64,000 nucleotides of DNA from an uncultured Methylococcaceae bacterium. GTDB lineage: Bacteria; Pseudomonadota; Gammaproteobacteria; Methylococcales; Methylococcaceae. The stretch is taken from contig CAIOOA010000153.1 of assembly GCA_903859815.1 (NCBI GenBank), forward strand, positions 1-64,000. Reading direction: 5' to 3'. Both the position numbers and the translations under genes were made by a program. Below the pieces are notes generated by a model, which ran no database searches, was not told the DNA's origin, and was given only the letters and a program-made list of their open reading frames with translations. Shown one piece after another: positions 1-8,570 of the stretch (position 1 is its first letter; every line of letters starts with the position of its first letter).

Positions 1-60
1 CCTGTGACTGGATGCATTCGGAACATCCCTGTCCCGAACCCTATGGGCGTCTTGCCTAAG

Positions 61-84
61 CAAATCGGCTGTCCTGCCGATTTG
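61..84. repeat. Short perfect hairpin, dispersed-repeat type
   Basis: Two perfect 9-base arms, CAAATCGGC and GCCGATTTG, are separated by 6 bases. The flanks (AAGC before, TTGCTT after) extend the symmetry imperfectly. No gene is seen in positions 1-311. There is no T-run next to the hairpin, so it looks like an extragenic palindromic repeat rather than a terminator. Confidence 0.55.
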
Positions 85-242
85 TCTTGCTTCCCGGCAG
101 GAATGACGGGTTATACATCAACGCTTTGCCTCATAATGAGAATTGCTGAGCCTTGCACGTTGTAGCTCCCTCTCTCACCCCGGAATGCTACAATCCTCTT
201 CTTGATCCATTGCCTCTATTTATTCCATTCAGTTTATTCGCC

Positions 243-292
243 TGTCAAAGCAAGCTTTGACGCTCCAACCCTAGGCCCCTGCCTAACATCAT
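243..292 (+). repeat. Copy 1 of a dispersed intergenic repeat
   Basis: The stretch has a small hairpin (TCAAAG, CAAG, CTTTGA) followed by ACGCTCCAACCCTAGG and then CCTG and AACATCA. A related arrangement recurs near 58265-58335, and the CTCCAACCCTA core recurs near 61058. It is intergenic and has no coding sign. Confidence 0.5.
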
Positions 293-341
293 TTATTATC
301 GCTTTCAGGCAGTGGTGGAGTTCTTGGAGGGCTTGGAGGGC

Positions 342-551
342 TTGGCTGAAGCCCTGGCTGGTTTGGCGGAAGCCTTGGCTAACTTGGTGGAACGTCTGGC
401 GGGTTTGGTGGAAGTGTCGGCAGGCTTGGTTGGACCCTTGGCAAACTTGGTTGAAGCCCTGACGGGTTTGGTGGAAGTGTCGGCAAGCTTGGTTGAAGCC
501 TTGGCGAATTTGGTGGGATTCTCGGAAAACTTGGTGGAAACCTTGGAGAAG
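342..551 (+). repeat. Ten tandem copies of a 21-bp (heptad) unit
   Basis: Ten consecutive 21-base units with consensus close to TTGGTKGAAGCCYTGGCRAA run without a break. In one plus frame, open from a GTG at 312, each unit reads as a heptad of the type L-V-E-A-L-A-N, which would form a coiled coil. That frame runs on to 989, where it lies antisense inside the photolyase gene, and has no convincing ribosome binding site. On the minus strand one frame is also open through all units, reads K/A/S/T/P-rich heptads of the type F-A-K-A-S-T-K like an H1-type tail, and stops near 305. It is in the +1 frame relative to the photolyase stop codon. Which strand, if either, is translated cannot be settled from sequence. 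Confidence 0.85.
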
Positions 552-602
552 CTAGCGCTTGAACGATCTAAAATCAGGCTTGGAGTGGCAAAGCAGCAAT
601 TC

Positions 603-2222
603 TTATTTTGGAGTTATGCTATTTCGATTACCCAATTGCTTGAAGGCTTCCAATGCCTGCTCCCGGCTGGTTTTCAGGTCTACGATAGGCCATGGATAAT
701 TGACACCCAAGCTGACACCGCTAGATTGCAAGATGGCTGCGGGTGCAAGCCAAGGCTGATGGATGAAACGGGCTGGCATTTTGGAGAGTTCAGGAACCCA
801 TTCGCGTACATAGTCCCCTTGCGGGTCGAAGCGTTCGCCCTGCAAGACTGGATTGAAAATACGAAAATACGGCGCGGCATCGGCCCCGCAACCGGCCACC
901 CATTGCCAACCCAAGGTGTTATTCGCCAAATCCGCATCCACCAAGGTGTCCCAAAACCAACGCGCCCCTTCCAGCCAGTGGAAGCGTAGGTTCTTGACCA
1001 GAAACGAGGCCACTACCATGCGCACCCGGTTGTGCATCCAGCCGGTGTGCCACAACTCGCGCATACCCGCATCAACCAAAGGGATGCCTGTCTTGCCTTG
1101 TTGCCAGGCACTGAGTTTATTGGCGTCCGGTTGGTTCCAAGGGAAATGCTCGAAGCGGCTGTCCATGGGTTTTTCAGTGGTTGCGGGGAAATGGTAAAGC
1201 AGATGATGGGCGAACTCTCGCCAGCCCAATTCGCGGAGATAGCTGTCAGCCCCGGCTTGCCCACCAACTTTTTCATGTCGGTTTCTTATGGCACATGCTA
1301 TCTGGCGCGGCCCAATTTCGCCGAAATGGAGATGGGGCGCAAGCCGTGAAGTACCGGAATGATCCGGCCTGTCGCGTTCCGTCAAATACCCGGCCATGGC
1401 AGACTCGACAAACTCATCCAAGCGTGACAAAGCCCCTTCCTCGCCGGGTTGCCAAAATTCTCGCATCCCGCCGTCCCAGGCAATCTTGGGCAACAAGCCA
1501 TGACTCTCCAAGGCGATACCTTCAATTTGTGTGGGGACGGGGGGGAATGCTGTCGAATGAACGATTTCTCGCTGGCTGAGCGGGGTCGAAGCCAGCTTGT
1601 TGGCTTCGACTTCTCCCTTCGACTTCGCTCGGGGAACGGGTAGCGAACGGCTTAATTCAACTGTCTTGCCCCCTTGAAGGGAGGGAATTGGTTTGCTTAT
1701 TTCAACAGCATTGGGAGTTGGGGCGGGTAAAATCGAATCGTCAGGCCATTGGTTTTGCAGTGCTTTCCAATAGGGCGTGAAAACTTTGTACGGTTCGCCC
1801 TTGCTGCGGGTGACTTCCCAAGGTTCTTTAAGCAACGCGCTGTTGAAACTTTCGACCGTTAGCCCATTTTCCCGCAAGCTGTGCTTGATGGCCTTGTCGC
1901 GGGCAATGGCTGCCGGTTCGTACAAACGATTCCAGTACACTTGATTGGAACCAGTTTCATGGATGATCTGACGCAACACCGCCGCACTGTCACCCTGGCG
2001 AATCACCAAACGTGAACCTAGGCGGCGCAAAGAATCGTCCAAAGCCTTGAGGCTGTGGTGAAGCCACCAGCGGCTTGCGGACCCCATCGCCCAAGGACCC
2101 TCTTCTTCCGGCGAAAGGATGAACAAAGGCACTATCCACTCTGCCGTATCCATCGCTTTAAACAAGGCAGGGTTGTCCGTGAGCCGCAAATCACGACGAA
2201 ACCATAGTATGGCACTGTTCAT
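603..2222 (-). CDS. phrB: Deoxyribodipyrimidine photolyase (class I CPD photolyase/cryptochrome family)
   Basis: This flavoprotein uses light to split cyclobutane pyrimidine dimers in DNA. The start MNSAILWFRRDLRLTDNPAL is the classic beginning of the N-terminal alpha/beta antenna domain. The C-terminal FAD domain shows TGIPLVDAGMRELWHTGWMH, the N-R-x-R-M stretch and ADLANNTLGWQWVAG with the asparagine and tryptophans expected around FAD. At 539 residues it is longer than the usual 470-480. The extra length sits between the domains, around residues 180-235, where the DNA carries a palindromic repeat (see 1571-1640). Both domains look intact, so it is probably functional. The upstream lipoprotein gene is divergent. 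Confidence 0.93.
   Translation of the reverse strand: MNSAILWFRRDLRLTDNPALFKAMDTAEWIVPLFILSPEEEGPWAMGSASRWWLHHSLKALDDSLRRLGSRLVIRQGDSAAVLRQIIHETGSNQVYWNRLYEPAAIARDKAIKHSLRENGLTVESFNSALLKEPWEVTRSKGEPYKVFTPYWKALQNQWPDDSILPAPTPNAVEISKPIPSLQGGKTVELSRSLPVPRAKSKGEVEANKLASTPLSQREIVHSTAFPPVPTQIEGIALESHGLLPKIAWDGGMREFWQPGEEGALSRLDEFVESAMAGYLTERDRPDHSGTSRLAPHLHFGEIGPRQIACAIRNRHEKVGGQAGADSYLRELGWREFAHHLLYHFPATTEKPMDSRFEHFPWNQPDANKLSAWQQGKTGIPLVDAGMRELWHTGWMHNRVRMVVASFLVKNLRFHWLEGARWFWDTLVDADLANNTLGWQWVAGCGADAAPYFRIFNPVLQGERFDPQGDYVREWVPELSKMPARFIHQPWLAPAAILQSSGVSLGVNYPWPIVDLKTSREQALEAFKQLGNRNSITPK
1571..1640. repeat. Palindromic repeat inserted in the photolyase linker
   Basis: Inside phrB, perfect 9-base arms TCGAAGCCA (1586-1594) and TGGCTTCGA (1601-1609) form a hairpin. 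They are flanked by CTGAGCGGGG and by CTTCGACTTCGCTCGGGG, a sequence type common in bacterial intergenic repeats. The element is in frame and encodes roughly residues 195-218 of the photolyase, in the loop between antenna and FAD domains. Confidence 0.65.
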
Positions 2223-2300
2223 TTGTGTTTTAATTACCCAAAAAAGAACGACAAGAATCTATTTATTCTGCAAACTGAATGTCCATTTTGGGGGACACCT

Positions 2301-2525
2301 GTGAACACTTTAAAATCCATTGTTTTCCCTTTGTTGATGGCTTTGTCATTGTCCAATTGCAACAGCCCGGTTGACAAGGAAACCCAATCCAAAGCCCGTA
2401 AAATTGCCCTTGCAAAAGCTGTCAGGCAAACAGATCAACAAAATAATGCCAATGAAGATAATGATGCCCAGGAGGCTGAGGCTGAAGAACCCATGGCGAG
2501 GGAAGTCAATACGAAAGAGGAGTAA
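2301..2525 (+). CDS. Small predicted lipoprotein
   Basis: This 74-residue protein has a signal peptide ending in a lipobox-like L-S-N-C, followed by a highly charged, Gln/Asn/Glu-rich tail. The start chosen is GTG at 2301 because GGGGGA lies six bases upstream. The frame is also open further upstream, but without a signal-like start. After lipid attachment it would sit in the envelope. I do not recognise a family. It converges on the serine protease gene, with a 9-base gap. Being short and of biased composition, it could be a fortuitous reading frame, but start signal plus lipobox argue for a real gene. Confidence 0.55.
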   Translation: MNTLKSIVFPLLMALSLSNCNSPVDKETQSKARKIALAKAVRQTDQQNNANEDNDAQEAEAEEPMAREVNTKEE

Positions 2526-2534
2526 ACCTCATCG

Positions 2535-3299
2535 TCATTCACTTTTTCGCATGGCCTTTTTTAATAGACTATCCGCATAGCGAATCGGTATGGCATAAGT
2601 AATCCCGCTAGGCTTGGACAGCACCGACTCCTTGGTTTCTTGGACGAATACCTTGTTAATGATGGCGATGACACTTCCAGTGGCAGGGCTGTAGAGCGGA
2701 CTGCCGCTATTGCCGGGATAGGCCGTCGCATCAAGCTGGAATATATTGTAGGGGTCTTGAAGACGCTCGATGACAGCCGAGTTTAATTGGCCTGCCCGTT
2801 GCAGCGGAATCGCCGAAGGGGTGATGGCGGAGATGGTGGCCCGGTGAGTGGCAGGGTGCAGCCCCAACACCACCCCGATGGGATAGCCGGTGAATGCATA
2901 CGACTCGCCTTCACGCACCTTGTCTGAATTGCCCATGTTTAAGCTAGACATAGGGTTGCCGGCTATTTTCAGCAAGGCAAGATCATGCTGCCCGTCATTG
3001 TCGACCACCTCGGCGGGACGGAGCGTTTCCTTGCCCCCCTCTCTTGCAAAAACCGCCAAAACCTCCAGTTTCTTTTGATCCAGCACGGTAGGCAGCACAT
3101 GCAAGTTAGTCAAAACATGAAGGCCGTCACCGACGACAAACCCCGTCCCCCTGAATTCAACCTGCGGAGTGCGCGTTTTTTGATAAGTGCCAATGCCAAC
3201 AATGCTAGGTTTTACCCGTTCCAGCGTATCGGCAAGCTCGTCTGCCTTAGCCACACCCCAAGCCATCAACAAGCCAATCAAAAAGCATGACAACTTCAT
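2535..3299 (-). CDS. Secreted trypsin-like serine protease (no PDZ domain)
   Basis: A 254-residue chymotrypsin-fold protease with an N-terminal signal peptide (cleavage probably after the A-K-A-D region). The catalytic triad is visible as H67 in TNLHVL, D106 in HDLALLKI and S198 in GNSGSPL, as in the HtrA/DegP family. Unlike HtrA it has no PDZ domain after the protease domain, so substrate choice must differ. It should act in the periplasm. It lies 27 bases downstream of ppiD on the same strand, so the two envelope quality-control genes may be cotranscribed. Confidence 0.85.
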   Translation of the reverse strand: MKLSCFLIGLLMAWGVAKADELADTLERVKPSIVGIGTYQKTRTPQVEFRGTGFVVGDGLHVLTNLHVLPTVLDQKKLEVLAVFAREGGKETLRPAEVVDNDGQHDLALLKIAGNPMSSLNMGNSDKVREGESYAFTGYPIGVVLGLHPATHRATISAITPSAIPLQRAGQLNSAVIERLQDPYNIFQLDATAYPGNSGSPLYSPATGSVIAIINKVFVQETKESVLSKPSGITYAIPIRYADSLLKKAMRKSE

Positions 3300-3326
3300 G
3301 ATTGAAACGGCCTAGGGAGAAAACGA

Positions 3327-5204
3327 CTAGTTGGCTTGTTCCGTGATTTTGACTCCCATTTGATCGCGCAGATAATCCAAGTAGGCGTTGAATTCAGCCT
3401 GTCCCGCATTTTTGCTTAAATAGTCTTTAGCCATTTCCAATTCTTTTGGATCAACCGAGGCAGCCGATCCGTCTTTGACTTCGGTTAAGACGAATACCAC
3501 TTGCTCACCATTTTCCATGGATGCCAGCAATGGGCTCGGCTTGCCACCGCGTGGGCGGGGCGCTTTGTTCACTGCCTTCATCAAAGCGGGTGGAACGTCA
3601 GTTTTGCCGGCGAGCTTCACCGTGGCTTTGTTGACATTCACGCCTATGGACTTGGCGGCATCGGCAAGGGATTTACCCTGCTTGACATCTGCAATCAACT
3701 GTTCCGCCAGCTTCTTAGCCCCGTCCTCGGCTTGCTTGCTTTGCAGTTTGGCGACGATTTGGGCTTTAACTTCGGCAAGAGGCTTATCCGAGGTGGGTTG
3801 ATGTTCCTTCAAATGAAACACATAGACCTTATCACTGCCAACCTCCAAAGCCGGGCTGTTCTTGCCTTCAAGCACATCCGTAGCGAAAGCAGCCGCTCTC
3901 AGCGATGGCTCGGTGACGATGCCTTCACCCACATCTCGTGTGAACAAACCGGTTTGGGCAATTTTAATCCCTAGGTTCTTAGCTAAAGGCTCCAATCCAT
4001 CATTATGCTCGAAGCTCATTTCATCGAGTTTCTGCTTGGCCTCGTAAAACTTGTTTTCCGCCGCGTTTCGCCGATAACTTTTCTCCAGTTCGGCGCGAAC
4101 TTCTTCAAACGGTTTCGTAGTCGCCGGAACTATGTCTATTACTTTCACCAAGTCGTACCCAAAACTGGTTTTCACGGGTTGGGAGACTTCCCCCTTGGCA
4201 AGGGCAAATGCGGTGTTGGCAAGTTCGGGGTGTATGGTTTCCTTGGTGTATAAGACGACTTCACCATTTTTCAACGGCGAATCTTTATCATCTGAGTTTT
4301 CCTTGGCAAGCTTGGCAAAATCTTCCCCTTTATTAAGCCGTTCACGCAAACCCTCAGCCTTGGTCAATGCCGCCTTGACCTCTGCTTCATTGCCCGTGTC
4401 GCCCGCAATAATCAGTATATGGCTGACTTTGCGTTGCTCAGGACTGCCCAATTGAGCTTTCTGTTCTTCATAAAGCACCTTGAGCTCATCATCGCTGGGT
4501 TTGAAATCGCCGGAAACATCATCGATGCTTAGGCTGATGTATTCCACCGAAACCTTTTCGGGATTTTGATACTGACTCTTATTGGCCTGATAGAATGCCT
4601 CAATTTCTTGGTCGGTGATTTCTTTGTCGGCCTTTTTCAACGGAACGGTCAGGTATTCAACCAAGCGCTCTTGGTTTCGAAATCGGTAGAAGTTGTCAAG
4701 CTGACGTTTGGTCACAATGGCGGTGTCTGTCACGCCACGCACAAACTGCTCACTCAGCAGTTGGCTCGACACCTGCGAAGTGAATTGCTGAGGTGTCAAG
4801 CCTTGCGAGGAAAGTACGTTCTTTAGGCGGTCTTTGTCAAACTTGCCATCCGTCTGAAAAAATGGCTGGGTTTGTACGTAACTACGAATTTCATCATCGC
4901 TCACCGTCAAGCCTTCGCGATGGGCGGACTGGGTGATTAGCTCAATGTTGATGACTTGTTCAAGCGCCTCGTGCCGAAGCTGCTTTTCGTCGTAATCCGA
5001 AGAACCCATCCGGGAAACCAGTCCCTCGTAGGCTCGGTTGACTTCTCTTTCAAAAATGTCATGGTCTCCAACTACAGCGACAGGCTTTTCCTTGCCACCG
5101 TCAAAATAATTGTTGATACCCCACAAGCCAAATGGAACGCCTACGAAAAGTAACATGACCCATGCAAAAATACCATGTGCTTTGTCTCTAATCGCTTGCA
5201 ACAT
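3327..5204 (-). CDS. ppiD: Periplasmic folding chaperone/peptidyl-prolyl isomerase PpiD
   Basis: An inner-membrane-anchored SurA-like chaperone that helps proteins leaving the Sec translocon. The protein has 625 residues, the family's usual length. It has a single membrane anchor near residues 14-34, a SurA_N-type region, a parvulin rotamase domain around residues 255-370 (starting R-K-V-S-H-I-L-I and ending in the typical T-S-F-G-Y-D-L-V-K-V), and a second C-terminal chaperone segment. It sits downstream of hupB, as in E. coli lon-hupB-ppiD, except that two tRNA genes and a terminator lie between hupB and ppiD. Confidence 0.93.
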   Translation of the reverse strand: MLQAIRDKAHGIFAWVMLLFVGVPFGLWGINNYFDGGKEKPVAVVGDHDIFEREVNRAYEGLVSRMGSSDYDEKQLRHEALEQVINIELITQSAHREGLTVSDDEIRSYVQTQPFFQTDGKFDKDRLKNVLSSQGLTPQQFTSQVSSQLLSEQFVRGVTDTAIVTKRQLDNFYRFRNQERLVEYLTVPLKKADKEITDQEIEAFYQANKSQYQNPEKVSVEYISLSIDDVSGDFKPSDDELKVLYEEQKAQLGSPEQRKVSHILIIAGDTGNEAEVKAALTKAEGLRERLNKGEDFAKLAKENSDDKDSPLKNGEVVLYTKETIHPELANTAFALAKGEVSQPVKTSFGYDLVKVIDIVPATTKPFEEVRAELEKSYRRNAAENKFYEAKQKLDEMSFEHNDGLEPLAKNLGIKIAQTGLFTRDVGEGIVTEPSLRAAAFATDVLEGKNSPALEVGSDKVYVFHLKEHQPTSDKPLAEVKAQIVAKLQSKQAEDGAKKLAEQLIADVKQGKSLADAAKSIGVNVNKATVKLAGKTDVPPALMKAVNKAPRPRGGKPSPLLASMENGEQVVFVLTEVKDGSAASVDPKELEMAKDYLSKNAGQAEFNAYLDYLRDQMGVKITEQAN

Positions 5205-5257
5205 ATACCAGAACCTTATGTTTGAGTTTCAATTAAATTGAATTTTCTTTCGCCCAC

Positions 5258-5291
5258 AAAAAACCCCGTGACCGATAATGTCCGGGGTTTT
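5258..5291 (-). terminator. Intrinsic terminator after the tRNA-Val/tRNA-Asp genes
   Basis: The arms CCCCG (5264-5268) and CGGGG (5283-5287) are extended by A and T runs on both sides. Read on the minus strand, the hairpin is followed by six T residues. It ends the hupB-tRNA transcript before ppiD, implying a separate ppiD promoter in 5205-5257 or readthrough. Confidence 0.8.
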
Positions 5292-5301
5292 CGTGTCAAT
5301 T

Positions 5302-5378
5302 TGGCGGAGCGGACGGGGCTCGAACCCGCGACCCCCGGCGTGACAGGCCGGTATTCTGACCAACTGAACTACCGCTCC
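5302..5378 (-). tRNA. tRNA-Asp (anticodon GTC)
   Basis: The reverse complement starts GGAGCGGTAGTTCAGTTGG, has the anticodon loop CCTGTCACG with anticodon GTC, the T-arm GGGTTCGAGCC and an encoded CCA end at 5302-5304. All four arms can be drawn. It lies 11 bases after tRNA-Val on the same strand. Confidence 0.97.
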
Positions 5379-5389
5379 AATTTCTTTAG

Positions 5390-5465
5390 TGGTGGGTGCT
5401 GTAGGGATCGAACCTACGACCCTCGCCTTGTAAGGGCGATGCTCTCCCAGCTGAGCTAAGCACCC
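5390..5465 (-). tRNA. tRNA-Val (anticodon TAC)
   Basis: The reverse complement starts GGGTGCTTAGCTCAGCTGGG, has the anticodon loop CTTACAA with anticodon TAC, the T-arm GTAGGTTCGATCC and an encoded CCA end at 5390-5392. It begins 23 bases after the hupB stop codon, so it is probably cotranscribed with hupB. Confidence 0.97.
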
Positions 5466-5488
5466 GTTTCCATCAACTAATCCGGCTA

Positions 5489-5758
5489 TTATAAAGCATC
5501 TTTAAGTGCTTTGCCAGCCTTAAATGAAGGAATTTTTGCAGATTTGATCGTAATGACTTCGCCAGTCTGTGGGTTCCGTCCTTGCCTTTCAGCCCTCTCC
5601 TTCACACCGAAAGCACCAAACCCCACCAAGGACACTGACTCGCCCTTTTTTAAGGCATCTGTTATAGCTTCAATCGTGGCATCCAACGCTCGCCCAGCGT
5701 CTGCCTTGGTCAGGTCGGCTGATTCAGCAATGGCTTCGATAAGTTCCGATTTGTTCAT
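5489..5758 (-). CDS. hupB: DNA-binding protein HU-beta
   Basis: A nucleoid protein that bends DNA as a dimer. At 89 residues it has the usual length, begins [19 protein letters not shown] and carries the HU beta-ribbon signature around G-F-G-A-F and G-R-N-P-Q-T-G-E. The proline at the ribbon tip that intercalates into DNA falls in R-N-P-Q. Gene order lon-hupB is as in E. coli. It is followed closely by two tRNA genes and a terminator. Confidence 0.97.
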   Translation of the reverse strand: MNKSELIEAIAESADLTKADAGRALDATIEAITDALKKGESVSLVGFGAFGVKERAERQGRNPQTGEVITIKSAKIPSFKAGKALKDAL

Positions 5759-5940
5759 TCACTCCCCCCTGTCTATCGTTGAAAATTAGTTATAAGTTGT
5801 ATTCCGTCAAATTCCCGCACAGCCCCGTGTTTAGGCCACGCTAGAAACTGCGAGCCAATTTAGCAGTAGAACAAAACCACTGTCAAGGCGCAAGGGAAAG
5901 ATATTCCTAGCCAGTTATGGGCTTTCCTCATAATTTATCG

Positions 5941-5963
5941 ACCCGCACTCAAAAAGGGCGGGT
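5941..5963 (-). terminator. Weak hairpin between lon and hupB
   Basis: The arms ACCCGC (5941-5946) and GCGGGT (5958-5963) lie downstream of the lon stop codon. There is no clear T-run on the minus strand, so termination is uncertain. The rest of 5759-5994 should hold the hupB promoter, but I cannot place it. Confidence 0.35.
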
Positions 5964-5994
5964 TTCTAAATGCAACGCCTCTCTGCACAACCGC

Positions 5995-8421
5995 TCAATG
6001 AGCCGTAATCACATTGGCCGCTGCTTGCTTGGCCGGACACTCCGCATCCACAGCGGCTGGAATTTTTGGTAGTGGCTCAGGCATTCTCTGCAAGGCTACC
6101 GCCAACACTTCATCTATCCAGCGCACACTGATGATTTTGAGATCGTCTTTGATGTTGCCGGGGATTTCCGTCAAGTCTTTTTCGTTTTCCTTTGGAATCA
6201 GCACAGTGTCTATCCCGCCCCGGTGAGCGGCGAGCAGCTTTTCCTTCAGCCCACCAATGGGAAGCACTTCGCCGCGCAAAGTGATTTCCCCCGTCATGGC
6301 GACATTCGAATGCACGGGAATCTTGGTCAACGCCGAAACCAATGCCGTACACATCCCGATACCCGCACTAGGGCCGTCTTTAGGCGTCGCCCCCTCAGGC
6401 ACATGGATATGAACATCATTCTTCTGGTAGAAGGACGGTTCAATCCCTAGAACATCCGAACGGCTTCGGGCCACCGTCATCGCGGTATGGATCGACTCCT
6501 GCATCACTTCGCCGAGTTTGCCGGTGAAGGTTTGCTTGCCAGTCCCGGTCATGATGGCTGCCTCGATGGTAAGCAACTCCCCACCCACTTCAGTCCATGC
6601 CAACCCCGTGACCTGGCCGATTTCATCGTTTTCCTCGGCCCTGCCGTAACGAAAACGCTGAACGCCTAGATATTGGTCAAGATTGTCTTCATTCACTGTG
6701 ACCAATTCATTGGATGGCTTAAGGACTAGCCCCTTGACGACCTTTCGGCAAATCTTGGCAATATCCCGCTCTAAATTACGAACACCTGCCTCCCGGGTGT
6801 AGTATCGAATGATACCACGCACTGCCGATTCGGTAACGTCTATCTCGCCCTCTTTCAAACCATTGTTTTTGATTTGCTTGGGGATTAGGTAACGCAATGC
6901 AATGTTGATCTTTTCTATTTCGGTGTAACCAGCGATGCGTATCACTTCCATGCGGTCCAGCAACGGCGCGGGAATGTTCATGGTGTTTGCCGTGGCAATG
7001 AACATGACCTCCGACAAATCGAAGTCAACCTCCAGGTAATGGTCGTTGAACGTGTGGTTCTGCTCCGGGTCCAGCACTTCCAGCAGTGCAGAGGCTGGGT
7101 CTCCGCGAAAGTCCTGCGCCATCTTGTCAATCTCATCTAGCATGAACATCGGGTTGCGAGATTTGACCTTGGACAGGTTTTGCAAAATCTTACCGGGCAA
7201 GGAACCAATGTAGGTGCGGCGATGGCCACGAATTTCAGCCTCGTCACGGACACCCCCAAGGGCCATGCGAACGTATTTGCGGTTGGTCGCCTTGGCAATG
7301 GATTGCCCAAGCGAGGTTTTCCCCACACCGGGTGGCCCAACCAAGCAAAGGATGGGGCCTTTTAACTTTTTGACGCGATTTTGCACGGCCAGATATTCGA
7401 GTATGCGCTCCTTGACCTTCTCCAAACCATAGTGTTCCGTCTCTAAAATTTCCTCGGCCTTGTTTAGGTCCAAACTGACTTTGGTTCGCCGTTTCCACGG
7501 CACGCCAACCATCCAATCGATGTAATTGCGCACCACGGTGGCTTCCGCCGACATCGGGGACATCAACTTCAACTTGTTCAATTCGGCATCGGCTTTGGTG
7601 CGGGCGGCTTCGGGCATGCCAGCCTTTTCGATTTTGCGGGCAAGTTCCTCAATTTCATTAGGAACATCTTCCATTTCCCCCAATTCCTTCTGGATGGCCT
7701 TCATTTGCTCGTTAAGGTAGTACTCGCGTTGATTCTTTTCCATTTGTTGCTTGACACGTCCGCGGATTCGCTTCTCCATTTCGAGCATGTCGACTTCGTT
7801 TTCCATCAAGGTCATCAACTTTTCCAAGCGGAGGGCGATGTCGTACATTTCCAAAATCAACTGCTTTTCTTCGATTTTGATGGTCATGTGCGCCGCTATC
7901 GTATCCGCTAGACGGCTTGGGTCATCAATCCCTGACAAGGAATTGAGAACTTCGGGCGGAATGCGTTTGTTTAATTTGACGTACTGATCGAAGGCATTGA
8001 TAGCGGTCCTGGACAAGACCTCAATTTCTTGGTCGTTCAAATCCAAGCGATCATGCAAAGGCAGTACAGAGGCCACGTAATGCTTGCCCACCACATGGTA
8101 TTTTTCAACCTTGCAGCGCTGATTGCCCTCCACCAAAACCTTGACGGTGCCATCTGGCAACTTTAGCAATTGCAGGATGTTGGACAAAGTCCCGACATCG
8201 TACAAATCCTGAAAGCTAGGATCGTCATTTTCCGCGTCCCGTTGAGCCACCAGCATGATTTGCTTGTTTTCCCTCATGGCACTTTCCAATGCCTGGATCG
8301 ATTTGTCCCGCCCAACAAACAGCGGTATGACCATATGCGGATAGACCACTACATCGCGCAATGGCAGTACTGGCACCATTTTTTCCATGTGACCATCATC
8401 TTCGGGCAATATTTTTTCCAT
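5995..8421 (-). CDS. lon: ATP-dependent protease Lon
   Basis: A homo-oligomeric cytoplasmic AAA+ protease that degrades misfolded and regulatory proteins. The 808 residues include the N-terminal LAN domain ([13 protein letters not shown]), a coiled region, a Walker [10 protein letters not shown] near residue 360, Walker B M-L-D-E-I-D-K-M and the protease domain with the Ser-Lys dyad. The serine is in PKDGPSAG (about residue 684) and the lysine in the G-G-L-K-E-K-L segment about 43 residues later. The length matches E. coli Lon (784). A run of AAAGG lies about nine bases before the start codon. It lies downstream of clpX behind a strong terminator. Confidence 0.97.
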   Translation of the reverse strand: MEKILPEDDGHMEKMVPVLPLRDVVVYPHMVIPLFVGRDKSIQALESAMRENKQIMLVAQRDAENDDPSFQDLYDVGTLSNILQLLKLPDGTVKVLVEGNQRCKVEKYHVVGKHYVASVLPLHDRLDLNDQEIEVLSRTAINAFDQYVKLNKRIPPEVLNSLSGIDDPSRLADTIAAHMTIKIEEKQLILEMYDIALRLEKLMTLMENEVDMLEMEKRIRGRVKQQMEKNQREYYLNEQMKAIQKELGEMEDVPNEIEELARKIEKAGMPEAARTKADAELNKLKLMSPMSAEATVVRNYIDWMVGVPWKRRTKVSLDLNKAEEILETEHYGLEKVKERILEYLAVQNRVKKLKGPILCLVGPPGVGKTSLGQSIAKATNRKYVRMALGGVRDEAEIRGHRRTYIGSLPGKILQNLSKVKSRNPMFMLDEIDKMAQDFRGDPASALLEVLDPEQNHTFNDHYLEVDFDLSEVMFIATANTMNIPAPLLDRMEVIRIAGYTEIEKINIALRYLIPKQIKNNGLKEGEIDVTESAVRGIIRYYTREAGVRNLERDIAKICRKVVKGLVLKPSNELVTVNEDNLDQYLGVQRFRYGRAEENDEIGQVTGLAWTEVGGELLTIEAAIMTGTGKQTFTGKLGEVMQESIHTAMTVARSRSDVLGIEPSFYQKNDVHIHVPEGATPKDGPSAGIGMCTALVSALTKIPVHSNVAMTGEITLRGEVLPIGGLKEKLLAAHRGGIDTVLIPKENEKDLTEIPGNIKDDLKIISVRWIDEVLAVALQRMPEPLPKIPAAVDAECPAKQAAANVITAH

Positions 8422-8453
8422 AGGGGAACCTTTGAAGTAACTTGGGATGCGAT

Positions 8454-8481
8454 TGTATAAAAATTCGTCTTGGCCTTACAA
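8454..8481 (-). promoter_or_regulatory. Candidate sigma-70-type promoter for lon inside the clpX terminator
   Basis: On the minus strand TTGTAA (8476-8481) and TATACA (8454-8459) are spaced by 16 bases. The -35 box falls in the loop and arm of the clpX terminator hairpin, and the -10 box lies just after its T-run. I see no clear heat-shock (CTTGAAA...CCCCAT) promoter here. Confidence 0.4.
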
Positions 8482-8500
8482 AACCACTAAGGCCAAGACG
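8457..8500 (-). terminator. Strong intrinsic terminator after clpX
   Basis: A perfect 13-bp stem, CGTCTTGGCCTTA (8466-8478) with TAAGGCCAAGACG (8488-8500), and a 9-base loop. On the minus strand it is followed by AATTTTTAT. It closes the clpP-clpX unit. Confidence 0.88.
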
Positions 8501-8570
8501 ACTATACCTCATCTGTTGCCATGAGGAACACTAAAATGTGGAAAGAAGCAATACCCTTGCCAATGACTTG

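Noticed and set aside
202-462. Tryptophan-rich frame over the 21-bp repeat
   Set aside because: It is a second frame of the same repeat with improbable composition and it ends inside the repeat.
243-551. CRISPR array
   Set aside because: The units are directly adjacent 21-mers with no spacers, and no cas gene is present in the window.
312-989. Full-length coding gene of 225 codons on the plus strand
   Set aside because: More than half lies antisense inside the well-supported photolyase gene, the start has no ribosome binding site, and only the heptad repeat part has structure. It is reported as a repeat instead.
5941-5963. Strong terminator after lon
   Set aside because: The stem is only 6 bp with no T-run on the lon strand, so it is listed with low confidence only.
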